From assembly GCF_027000115.1 (NCBI RefSeq), contig NZ_JALTON010000046.1, positions 1 to 41,433 of the forward strand: a stretch of 41,433 nt of DNA, given 5' to 3'. Made by a program: the position numbers and the translations under genes. This document shows positions 24,801 to 30,918 of the stretch, one piece after another (position 1 is the stretch's first letter; every line of letters begins with the position of its first letter). The DNA comes from Thiohalobacter sp. (GTDB lineage: Bacteria > Pseudomonadota > Gammaproteobacteria > Thiohalobacterales > Thiohalobacteraceae). The notes beneath the pieces were generated by a model that was given only the letters and a program-made list of their open reading frames with translations, did no database searches and was not told the DNA's origin.

Positions 24801-27383
24801 GGTCGGATCATCGCCGAACAGATAATCGTTGCCGGCCCCACCATAGATCACATCGCGACCCGAACCGCCTACCAGTTGCCCGGTTCCGTCGCCGTCGTTA
24901 CCATCGCCGCCATCGATCAGGTCATCTCCGCCCCCGCCCCAGATCCAGTCCTCACCGGGCCCGCCGAGGATTATGTCATCTCCGGGAGTCGTTGAGCCAG
25001 AATCGTCACCGTAGATGCGGTCGTTGCCAGGACCCCCTGCAAGATAGTCTGCTCCACTTCCGCCCTGGAGTCTGTCATCGCCATTACCCCCATTGAGATA
25101 ATCGTTTCCGTGCAAGGCTTCCGAGACCTCGGCCCCATCTCCGTTGAGAACATCATCGCCCCTCCCACCCATGAGCGCATCATCTCCGGATCCTCCGAAC
25201 AGCACATCCTCGCCACCACCCCCATCTACGTAGTCGTCCCCCTGGTCGCCAAATATCCAGTCGGCGCCTTCCCCTCCATAAAGCCGGTCGTTACCGCCCG
25301 TCGTATCAACGGTACCGAAATTGACCGTCAGGATCTGGTAGGTCGTAACATTTCCTGTTTGGAAGACATTGCGCTGAACATCCCAGTCCAGAGAGAAGCT
25401 GTTCGCCGTACGATCCCCACGGATTGTGTCGTCCCCGCCACCGCCCATGACAACATCACTACCGTTACCACCGAACATCGCATCATTGCCGTCCCACCCC
25501 CCAATAAAATCGTCGCCTGCGCCGCCGTCGATCAAATCCCCGCGCCGCCCACTCGATGCCTGCGCGTCGAACGTCGCCTTTGCCTGGTCCTCCGGAAGCA
25601 CCTGATCTGCGAAAAGTTTGTCTCGACCATTTTGGCCGGCTATGGCATCGCTGTCTGGCCCGCCTGCGACCTGATCGTCCCCAGCGCCCGCCAGGATCCG
25701 GTCATCGCCCGCGCCACCATCGAGTTCGTCGTCGCCCCCTCGGTACGCTGTAATCTGGTCATTCCCTCCCTCGGCCAAAATCCGATCGGAGCCTACGCTG
25801 TCATAAAGGACGTCCTCACGGTTTGGAGACGGCTTGCTCGGGTCGACAATGATGTTGCCCAGCTCATCAGTCGCTGTTTGCACGCCGGGTGTGGAGGGAT
25901 CCTGATCGGCCGGCTTCAGGTCGCCCACGATGACATAATCAAACGGTCCCGGAGGCGTTTCGGGGCCTGAATCGGTGATGGTCAGGGTCAGGAACTGTGT
26001 GCTCGGCCCATTGACATATCGATTCAGCGGTGTAAACCGAATATTGGAAATCGTCTCGTCATCGAAATCCGTATCCGGGAGTGCCTTGAGGCTCAACGTC
26101 ACAGACGATTGCCCCGCCGGGACCTCTACCTCGAAGTACTCGACACTCGTCAATCCGTTCTCCCACGACTCCACCGGGCGTAACGCGGTTCCGGCTACAA
26201 GGAACTTTTCGAACTGACCGGTGACACCATCAAAAGCATCTACGGGAAAATCCACCCGAATGCGCTGTGTTCCGTAGTTGAGCACATGCTGCAGAGTGAT
26301 CGTTATACCCAGCCAGTTGTCAATACTGTCCTGATCCTCGAGCCAGCTTGTCTGGCTCGTGGTGACGGTCACATCCTGAGTGGCCATGTAAATCTCGTCC
26401 AATGCGCGAAGCAGCTCCTCCTTGGGCGCCTGCGCGGGTGACGCATTGAAGACTGACGCCGGGTCATCCCTGAGCTGCTCCATGGTGGCCACCAGCGCTT
26501 CCGCCTCTCCTTGTGTCATCTGCGGTACACCATCAAACATGCTCTTGAAAATATCCCACATCCCCCTGTTGGGTTCGGAATAATCCGCCACACCGTTGCT
26601 CGTGAATTGCTCCATCAACTTTTGCAAGAGAGCGCCTTGCTTGGATTCACGCAGCGTTCTCTGGTAAAACGCTTCCATGCCGTGGCGGCCGTACTGGTCA
26701 CGGGCGACGATCCAGATAGCGGCCGCGGAGCTCGGCGCAATCCTCCAGGCAGCGATCATCTTGAAAAACCCAAGCATGTCGTTGCCAGCATCCAGGGTCA
26801 CCTTGCTGCCCCCGATCGCCGTACCAATATGCGAGATCAAGCTCCACTCGACGCGTTCATGGCCGATAGGCCCTGCATTGCCGAAACTCAGGTTATTCTC
26901 ATTGAGAAAGTCCGCAAACTGATCGGCACTCGTCCCCTGTGTCACCTCCAGCGCCCCCGGCGCCTCGAACGTCTGACCTCCCCACCCATAAACATCCGCC
27001 GCAAGCTGGGCCAGGTAGCCACCCAGGCTGTGGCCGGTGACGGTTATCCGGGATGCGTCGATTTTGCGTTTTCTTGCTTCATCCCTGACTGCCAGGCCGA
27101 ATTTCAGCGCCTCCAGAAACTGCGGATGCCGCCCCTCGCCGCCATAGGCCGCGTTGGCGATCGCCACATCCGCGCCCAGCACATCATGAGGGTCCGATGG
27201 CTCTGTACCCCGGAACGCCAGCACTACCTCCCCGGTGGCGAGGTTCTGATAGGCGCGGGCGTAGAAGCCTATCTGGTCATTTAGATCCCAAGGCTTATCC
27301 AGGAAATCGACCCACCCCTCCAGGATATCGTCGCCATACACCGCCAGACTCAACTGTGCATAATCAACCTTCTCGACCATCAT
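18834..27383 (-). CDS. Giant lipase-RTX protein, predicted type I secretion substrate
   Basis: A 2849-residue protein. Residues 1 to about 330 form an alpha/beta-hydrolase lipase domain (class 3 type) with the nucleophile elbow GHSLGG (S119) and FRGTEP near 58-62. A beta-rich region (about 340-470) follows. Glycine-aspartate RTX nonapeptides (GGxGxDxLx, calcium-binding) begin near residue 525 and continue to about 2730, interrupted by non-repeat segments near 1455-1690 and 1790-1970. The end (LVQAMAAFAPPAAGE, then LAASW) resembles other large type I-secreted RTX proteins. There is no N-terminal signal peptide, as expected for this route. GGGAGGAGGGA precedes the ATG. The ABC and HlyD genes upstream on the same strand are the likely exporter, but that HlyD gene is interrupted. 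Extracellular lipase or phospholipase activity is inferred. Confidence 0.85.
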   Translation of the reverse strand: MMVEKVDYAQLSLAVYGDDILEGWVDFLDKPWDLNDQIGFYARAYQNLATGEVVLAFRGTEPSDPHDVLGADVAIANAAYGGEGRHPQFLEALKFGLAVRDEARKRKIDASRITVTGHSLGGYLAQLAADVYGWGGQTFEAPGALEVTQGTSADQFADFLNENNLSFGNAGPIGHERVEWSLISHIGTAIGGSKVTLDAGNDMLGFFKMIAAWRIAPSSAAAIWIVARDQYGRHGMEAFYQRTLRESKQGALLQKLMEQFTSNGVADYSEPNRGMWDIFKSMFDGVPQMTQGEAEALVATMEQLRDDPASVFNASPAQAPKEELLRALDEIYMATQDVTVTTSQTSWLEDQDSIDNWLGITITLQHVLNYGTQRIRVDFPVDAFDGVTGQFEKFLVAGTALRPVESWENGLTSVEYFEVEVPAGQSSVTLSLKALPDTDFDDETISNIRFTPLNRYVNGPSTQFLTLTITDSGPETPPGPFDYVIVGDLKPADQDPSTPGVQTATDELGNIIVDPSKPSPNREDVLYDSVGSDRILAEGGNDQITAYRGGDDELDGGAGDDRILAGAGDDQVAGGPDSDAIAGQNGRDKLFADQVLPEDQAKATFDAQASSGRRGDLIDGGAGDDFIGGWDGNDAMFGGNGSDVVMGGGGDDTIRGDRTANSFSLDWDVQRNVFQTGNVTTYQILTVNFGTVDTTGGNDRLYGGEGADWIFGDQGDDYVDGGGGEDVLFGGSGDDALMGGRGDDVLNGDGAEVSEALHGNDYLNGGNGDDRLQGGSGADYLAGGPGNDRIYGDDSGSTTPGDDIILGGPGEDWIWGGGGDDLIDGGDGNDGDGTGQLVGGSGRDVIYGGAGNDYLFGDDPTIPVAEHDADELYGGVGDDMLDGNGGDDWLRGDEGSDTLYGREGNDILEGGDGADYLDGGPGADRYVGGSGDDVIVLDDEDLALWSSGDGRDYIQGNGGTLDVRGFGSVGALLLPGDIGGEQGFSILSGTEGFDISGGFLAARRQYMFDDGYLDHPTLMRRMPALNLRGSTGADEIYGSDQADVIRGDDERNPGTDGDDRIFGQGGDDTLSGGMGADMLDGGSGADSMSGGSGDDRYIVDDTGDQVLENPGEGRDRVLASVSWTLGAEVEELQLTGSTAIDGTGNALDNGLEGNAAANTLDGQAGDDLILGREGDDVLRGGLGADTIYGDQGADRLVGGPGADLLDGGSGDDIYEVSIGDGEDVIDDPRGFNTIRFAGGITPAMLTLSQFVGDDGSQYLAIDYGPGDRLLVRNGLAGAISEYRFDGGTVLSHGDLVGQAPVPYSLDGTSADDVLIGAGLNDRIRGRGGNDTLEGMGGDDELLGEAGDDILRGGAGADLLDGGLGADRLEGGSGADEYLLSWGGGVDTVADGGPEVNRIRLGAGLKAEDLEVQPVKAGLRLAIRGSDDAFILEGYQASGGGWDVVDETGMVTALSSLMPTGSSAFDFDTESRGFLNGIKGTYFGAIRRDGGALQADGRMRRIKNSSGTTYIGGALTNYRRTEYWYDGLSLTTRIVDDPLIVRASSAMDSTTILLTSGTVTSASYSAELGGQTLGGIGGATFYPFDGGSAGYSIPAGGFVVEVTSGSGGDGVTLDGYGQGPTGSPTGIWVYGPSAGASLGSALVYRQEQYEEWEGNRVVAVEVIKAGPSDNLIDVSGTRGGVAGGYLMVDAGDGADVILGGNRDGSLWFYGRPYLAEDFLSSPDEYDGPYDSRAGGSLYYGNDGNDVILGDRGGNPKSLGKASNDLVVGGRGNDWLDGGAGEDTYRFNLGDAGTDVVLDTGILDLYLHMEAMEYRSRAIDWYKKTYPGQPFPVIDDNDYGALAEFVAAGVMPKDTVEFGPGITVSDLSFSWGEITVQPQVGNGWGEENIPDLGQVHVTLDIAWAPGEAVRVVIPHSGFSQPGSGLLPPLSPGGGGPGPVIPDQYLGITGLGIEQIRFSDGTTMNMADVIALAPAAPTLDPQLLDNTLQGTSDADFFDGAAGNDTLLGLDGDDSLFGAVGDDLLDGGKGNDLLDAGAGTDTYRFRLGDGQDVIGDGLIYVPGRGTDAIEFERSVLPSSVDLEQVGGDLVIRYGGLGDSITVRRHFDALTPEDGSGVRFVRFADGLQWDLGDLQVLSDSADSYQVPAVSSVGAYPTGLIFGRGGDDSLTGWKGDDILVGGEGADTLAGGDGDDVYYVDDPGDTVTDTSGNDTVYSTIGYTLGAGLENLVMQNQTRGSLYAYGNELNNEMRAGGGGVFFYAGQGDDTLEGGFSEVMPGAWDYLYGQDGNDTIRIHDRAGVAWGGDGMDAIYGGSSAWNYLFGEGGDDFIQAGAGNALLFGGYGNDTLRGGAGNDVLYGNQGNDDMAGGAGNDAYYVTDPGDVVTEAVDEGIDRVISSIDYTLGANVENLTYTDSAAHVAYGNELDNEIRGGQGNLTAYGGDGDDTLLAGAAQTPTTGWDVFYGENGNDTIRLNIRNGGAIGGAGNDSLYGGSGSLNYLGGDAGDDYLEAGTGYAYMNGGDGQDTLVGGGAGDYIDGGRGADMMSGGLGNDTFLVDDIGDQVTENPGEGIDQVQSSVDFVLGANVENLTLTGAAELRGEGNGLDNVLIARNAGNAYLYGKDGNDTLRSLTAPAAGATATWDYFYAGNGNDALYLRSRNGAAFGEAGDDLVVGGSGFGALFGGSGNDRLVGSAGTVYLSGGAGDDVIESGSSYETISGGAGNDVYVYGRGDAGDMINDFDYMDSQPAQYGATTDILQFESGIDHDQLWFSQVGNNLQVDVIGTSDSVTVSNWYLGAAYQLDYMDAGDGLRLYANQVDQLVQAMAAFAPPAAGELDLSPQLQTALAPTLAASWQTAV
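19233..20813 (-). repeat. Three higher-order 178-residue modules in the RTX C-terminus
   Basis: The motif aromatic-x-V-x-D-x-G-D-x-V recurs with its first residue coded at 20813, 20279 and 19745, exactly 534 bases (178 codons) apart each time. Each module has the same inner order: a YTLGANVENL-like segment, RTX repeats, a W-D-Y/V-F/L-Y segment, a GGSG-containing stretch and more RTX repeats. The third module ends near 19233. Sequence between copies has diverged, so the duplication is old. Confidence 0.7.
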
Positions 27384-27413
27384 TCCCTCCTCCCTGAAAC
27401 TGTCTGCTCGTCT

Positions 27414-28163
27414 TTACTTCTTCAGAATCTCCTTCATGTCCTCGGCAAAGCGTCGCTGGACCTTGCGGTCCCAGTTGTCCGCAACCCTCTCCATGTACGA
27501 CTTCGGCATATCAACGGTATAAACCAGTTCACGCTTGATATCCCTGGGTCCCTTGCTGATTTCGAACTCTAGGTGCGCCGCGGACCGTGGAATAAGCCCG
27601 CAGCCAACCGAGAATGAAACAAAATCGATTGCGGGATAGATGCCGCGCTCATAATGAACAGTTATCGCTGGCTTGCTTCCACCGCTGACCCAGCGCAGTC
27701 CGACCAGACGAACGCCCACCGGCGCTCGCAGTATCTTCAGGTCTTCCTCGCTCTGCGGAACGATATAAAATGGCGACTCCCCATAGCCGTACCGCCTGCC
27801 CATTCTTCTCTCTGATATCCAGGGCACCGGGGCGTCTGAGGGAAGATACACATCCAGGTAGCATGCTTCATGCCGCATGCCGACATCGGGACCCTTGTGC
27901 GTCAAAATCATGCGCGTGTCCTTGTGTTCCACGCGATACGCCACTGCATAGGCCCCCTTCAACCGGTCGTCGATCCAGGCCTCCGGCATCCCGAAACGTT
28001 CCGCAAATTGCCGCGTATAGACCCATACCCACGGGTCCTCATCATAGGTACGCCCCTTGGCAGTAAAGAAATCTTCATACGTACCCGCCCATGCCAATTG
28101 AAGACACAGAGCTAGAGAAGCCGCCAAAGAAGCTCTGAACATATCATTTGGACGGCCCGTCAT
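27414..28163 (-). CDS. Secreted protein B, partner of the lipase-RTX gene
   Basis: A 249-residue protein with no family I recognise. A Sec signal peptide is visible (MFRASLAASLALCLQLAWAG after a short polar start), so it is periplasmic or secreted. It is a paralogue of the protein coded at 28661-29527. The middle (DPWVWVYTR through ILRAPVG, about 115 residues) and the last ten residues (DMKEILKK) are almost identical, while the N-terminus and the region before the C-terminus differ. The ATG at 28163 overlaps the stop of the truncated lipase gene in an ATGA, which supports this start. The lipase-RTX gene follows after 30 bases. A periplasmic immunity or lipase-accessory role is possible from the paired duplication, but nothing in the sequence proves it. 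Confidence 0.75.
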   Translation of the reverse strand: MTGRPNDMFRASLAASLALCLQLAWAGTYEDFFTAKGRTYDEDPWVWVYTRQFAERFGMPEAWIDDRLKGAYAVAYRVEHKDTRMILTHKGPDVGMRHEACYLDVYLPSDAPVPWISERRMGRRYGYGESPFYIVPQSEEDLKILRAPVGVRLVGLRWVSGGSKPAITVHYERGIYPAIDFVSFSVGCGLIPRSAAHLEFEISKGPRDIKRELVYTVDMPKSYMERVADNWDRKVQRRFAEDMKEILKK

Positions 28164-28630
28164 CGCCTCATTCCTTCGATTCCTCTCCTGCCATATACTC
28201 CGTATTCCCTGTACGCAGTCATCCGGCCTCCCCACCCATAAACATCCGCCGCAAGCTGCGCCAGATAACCACCCAGGCTGTGGCCGGTGACGGTTATCCG
28301 GGATGCGTCGATTTTGCGTTTTCTTGCTTCATCCCTGACTGCCAGACCGAATTTCAGCGCCTCCAGAAACTGCGGATGCCGCCCATCGCCGCCATAGGCC
28401 GCGTTGGCGATCGCCACATCCGCGCCCAGCACATCATGAGGGTCCGATGGCTCTGTACCCCGGAACGCCAGCACCACCTCCCCGGTGGCAAGGTTCTGAT
28501 AGGCGCGGGCGTAGAAGCCGTTTTCGTCGTTCTTGTCTCTTGGAATACCGAATTCCTTCCATCCCTCCGGAATATCGTCGCCGTACACCGCCAGACTCAA
28601 CCGTGCATAATCAACCTTCTCGACCATCAT
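28160..28630 (-). pseudogene. Truncated lipase duplicate
   Basis: A 156-residue reading frame whose first 135 or so residues are nearly the same as the start of the lipase-RTX protein, including GHSLGG. It differs in a short patch (KEFGIPRDKNDEN for the corresponding residues 25-37). After VYGWGG the match ends and an unrelated 20-residue tail (RMTAYREYGVYG...) runs to the stop. It therefore lacks the rest of the lipase domain and all RTX repeats. It keeps the strong ribosome-binding site of the full gene and ends in an ATGA overlap with the next gene, so it may still be translated to couple expression. I read it as a remnant of a recombined second toxin-like gene. Confidence 0.75.
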
Positions 28631-29310
28631 TCCCTCCTCCCTGAAACTGTCTGCTCGTCTTTACTTCTTCAGAATCTCTTTCATATCCTGCGCAAAGCGC
28701 CGCCGGACCTTGCGATCCCAGTAGGTGAACACCTTCCCGAAATATTCGTCCGGAATGGCCACTGAGTACACCACGGTATATTTGAAATCTCGAGGGCCTT
28801 TCTTGGTCATAAACTGAATATCCGCAGCATCCTGAGGCGGGTAACCACAGCCCATGCTAAAAGACACATAGTCGACACCAGGATAAATTCCTCTCTCGTA
28901 GTAAACAGGCCACAATCCCTCACTGCCTCGACCCTTGAGACGAACCAGTGGATTCGTGTCAACACCCAACCCCACCGGCGCTCGCAGTATCTTCAGGTCT
29001 TCCTCGCTCTGCGGAACGATATAAAATGGCGACTCCCCATAGCTGTACCGCCTGCCCATTCTTCTCTCCGATATCCAGGGCACCGGGGCGTCCGAGGGAA
29101 GATACACATCCAGGTAGCATACTTCATGCCGCATGCCGACATCGGGACCCTTGTGCGTCAAAATCATGCGCGTGTCCTTGTGTTCCACGCGATACGCCAC
29201 TGCGTAGGCCCCCTTCAACCGGTCGTCGATCCACGCCTCCGGCATCCCGAACCGTTCCGCAAATTCCCGCGTGTAGACCCATACCCAGGGGTCCTCGTAA
29301 TAGGAACCAG
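28227..29310 (-). repeat. Second copy of the duplicated secreted-protein and lipase module
   Basis: DNA at 28227-28722 matches 26977-27475 (offset 1250 falling to 1247 through a small in-frame indel). It covers the lipase gene start, its ribosome-binding site, the intergenic gap and the 3' end of the secreted-protein gene. A second block at about 28974-29310 matches 27717-28050 inside the secreted-protein genes. Long runs are identical, so the duplication is recent or kept alike by gene conversion. The break in the lipase copy is at 28227, right after the GGG of VYGWGG. Confidence 0.75.
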
Positions 29311-29527
29311 TAGGCGACTGTAGCGTTTCATAGGTCGGCGGATTCCGGGCCCAGAGCGGTATCTCTTCCTGTTCCGTCTCCGTGCCGGAAACGCTCGGCG
29401 CGCCCTGCGCCTGATGGGCCGGCGGCGGCCGTGTCCAGACCTCTTTCATCTCCGTTCCGGATTGCTGCGCAACCACGGAAAACGGCACCCAGCACAAATA
29501 CAGCCACAAAAACCATCGTTTCATCAT
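28661..29527 (-). CDS. Secreted protein A, paralogue of secreted protein B
   Basis: A 288-residue protein with a Sec signal peptide (MKRWFLWLYLCWVPFSVVAQ). A Pro/Gln/Glu-rich linker follows, then the conserved core shared with the protein at 27414-28163 (DPWVWVYTREFAERF onward) and the same final FAQDMKEILKK. I do not recognise the family. Its extra linker of about 40 residues is absent from the paralogue. Two adjacent ATG codons (29527, 29524) and an upstream GTG are possible starts; AGGTGAGG is nearest to the ATGs. It lies 38 bases after the end of the HlyD-type gene and 30 bases before the truncated lipase, so all are on one transcript. The same immunity or accessory hypothesis applies. 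Confidence 0.72.
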   Translation of the reverse strand: MMKRWFLWLYLCWVPFSVVAQQSGTEMKEVWTRPPPAHQAQGAPSVSGTETEQEEIPLWARNPPTYETLQSPTGSYYEDPWVWVYTREFAERFGMPEAWIDDRLKGAYAVAYRVEHKDTRMILTHKGPDVGMRHEVCYLDVYLPSDAPVPWISERRMGRRYSYGESPFYIVPQSEEDLKILRAPVGLGVDTNPLVRLKGRGSEGLWPVYYERGIYPGVDYVSFSMGCGYPPQDAADIQFMTKKGPRDFKYTVVYSVAIPDEYFGKVFTYWDRKVRRRFAQDMKEILKK

Positions 29528-29565
29528 CCACCTCACCTGCCTGAAGCCCTCATGCGTCGACGTCC

Positions 29566-30918
29566 TCAGCGTTCCCGCAACCCTTCATCCCGATACCGCA
29601 GCAGCGGACTCAGCAGAAACTCGATCAGCCTGCGCGTTCCGGTCTTGACCTCGACCGTCACCGCCATGCCGGGGTTGAGCCGCACCTCCCGGCCGTTGAC
29701 CTGCATGCGGTCGCCGTGCAGGCGCACGCGGGCGGCGTAGACCAGCCCCTTGTCCTCGTCGCTGACGGCGTCCTCGGAGACGTCGATGACGGTGCCCTCG
29801 AGCGTGCCGTAGCGGGTGAAGGGGAAGGTCTCGACCTTGATCTCGGCGGTCTGGCCTTCGCGGACGAAGCCGATGTCCCTGTTCTACACCCAGGCCTCGA
29901 TTTCCAGCCGGTCTGAGCGGGGCACGATCTTCATCAGTGGCTGGGCGGGGGTAACGACGCCGCCGAGGGTGTGGACGGCGAGTTCCTGGACGACGCCGTC
30001 GATGGGGGCATGCAGGGCCTGCAGGCCGGTGCGGTTTTCGGCCTTGGCGATCTCCTGGTCCAGGGCGGCGATGCGGGCGCGGGCCTCGGCCAGCCGATCG
30101 AGCAGATCGCGGCGGAACTCGGCGCGGCCGGCGCGTTGCCGCGCCTCGGCCTGGGCGATGGCCGCGGCGAGGCTGCGGTACTGTTCACGCAGGGCGGCGA
30201 GATCGCGCTCGGCCTCGATGCGTTGCTGTTCGAGTTCGAGCCACTGGACCTCGGGCGCGAGCTTGCGGGCGGCGACGGACTTGAGGGCCTCGGCGCGGCG
30301 GGTGATGAGCGGCAGGGTCTGGCGCAACTTGGCGATGTTCTCGCCCACGGCGGCGCGCTCGCCGGCCCGGGCGGCGGCCTCTTCGGCCAGCGCGGCCTGG
30401 GTCTCGGTGAAGCCCCGCCACTGGGCAAGCATCCGCCGGTGCGCGGTGCGCAGTTCTTCGGGCGGCGGCGGACCGGCAAACCTCGCGGCCAGAACCTCGG
30501 GCCCGGGCAGGGGCCGTGGCGCGCCTCCCTTCAGCCAGTCGAGCAGGGTCGCGAGGCGCGCCTCGTCCAGGCGGGCGTCCCGGCGCTGGCCGAGGAGGCG
30601 CGTGAGCTCCGCCTGGTCGATGGTGGGGTCCAGTTCGATCAGCAGGTCGCCGGCACGCACGGCCTGCCCCTCGGTGACATGCAGGGCACGAATGACGCCC
30701 AGCGCCGCCGGCTGGATGACCTTGGTGCGGCCGCTGGGCAGGGTCTTGCCGCTGGCCACAGCGACGATGTCCACCTTGCCGACCACGGCCCAGATCAGCG
30801 CGAGGGTGAACAGCAGCATGATGGTCCAGAGGATGGCGCGGCCCAGCGGGCTGGGCGGCCGCTCCTGGATCTCGAGCACGGCGGGGAGGAATTCGACTTC
30901 CTGCAGGCGTGCATTCAT
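29566..30918 (-). pseudogene. HlyD-type type I secretion adaptor interrupted by an amber codon
   Basis: The frame codes for a 450-residue membrane fusion protein. A short cytoplasmic start is followed by one membrane helix (about 27-47), a barrel-sandwich part (KVIQPAALGVIRALHV), a long Ala/Arg/Glu-rich coiled coil (about 150-290) and the C-terminal beta-barrel. At 29884-29886 the codon after EIEAWV is TAG. The same frame then continues as NRDIGFVREGQTAEIKVE...FPFTRYGTL, the conserved HlyD C-terminal region, to a TGA at 29566. Related proteins read through this point, so a CAG-to-TAG change is likely. The product would lose about 105 residues needed for the adaptor. Its start overlaps the ABC gene stop by ATGA. 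Sequencing error or amber suppression are alternatives. Confidence 0.8.

Noticed and set aside
18834-25900. Long run of short repeats considered as a non-coding satellite
   Set aside because: The repeat is in phase with one continuous reading frame and encodes calcium-binding RTX nonapeptides.
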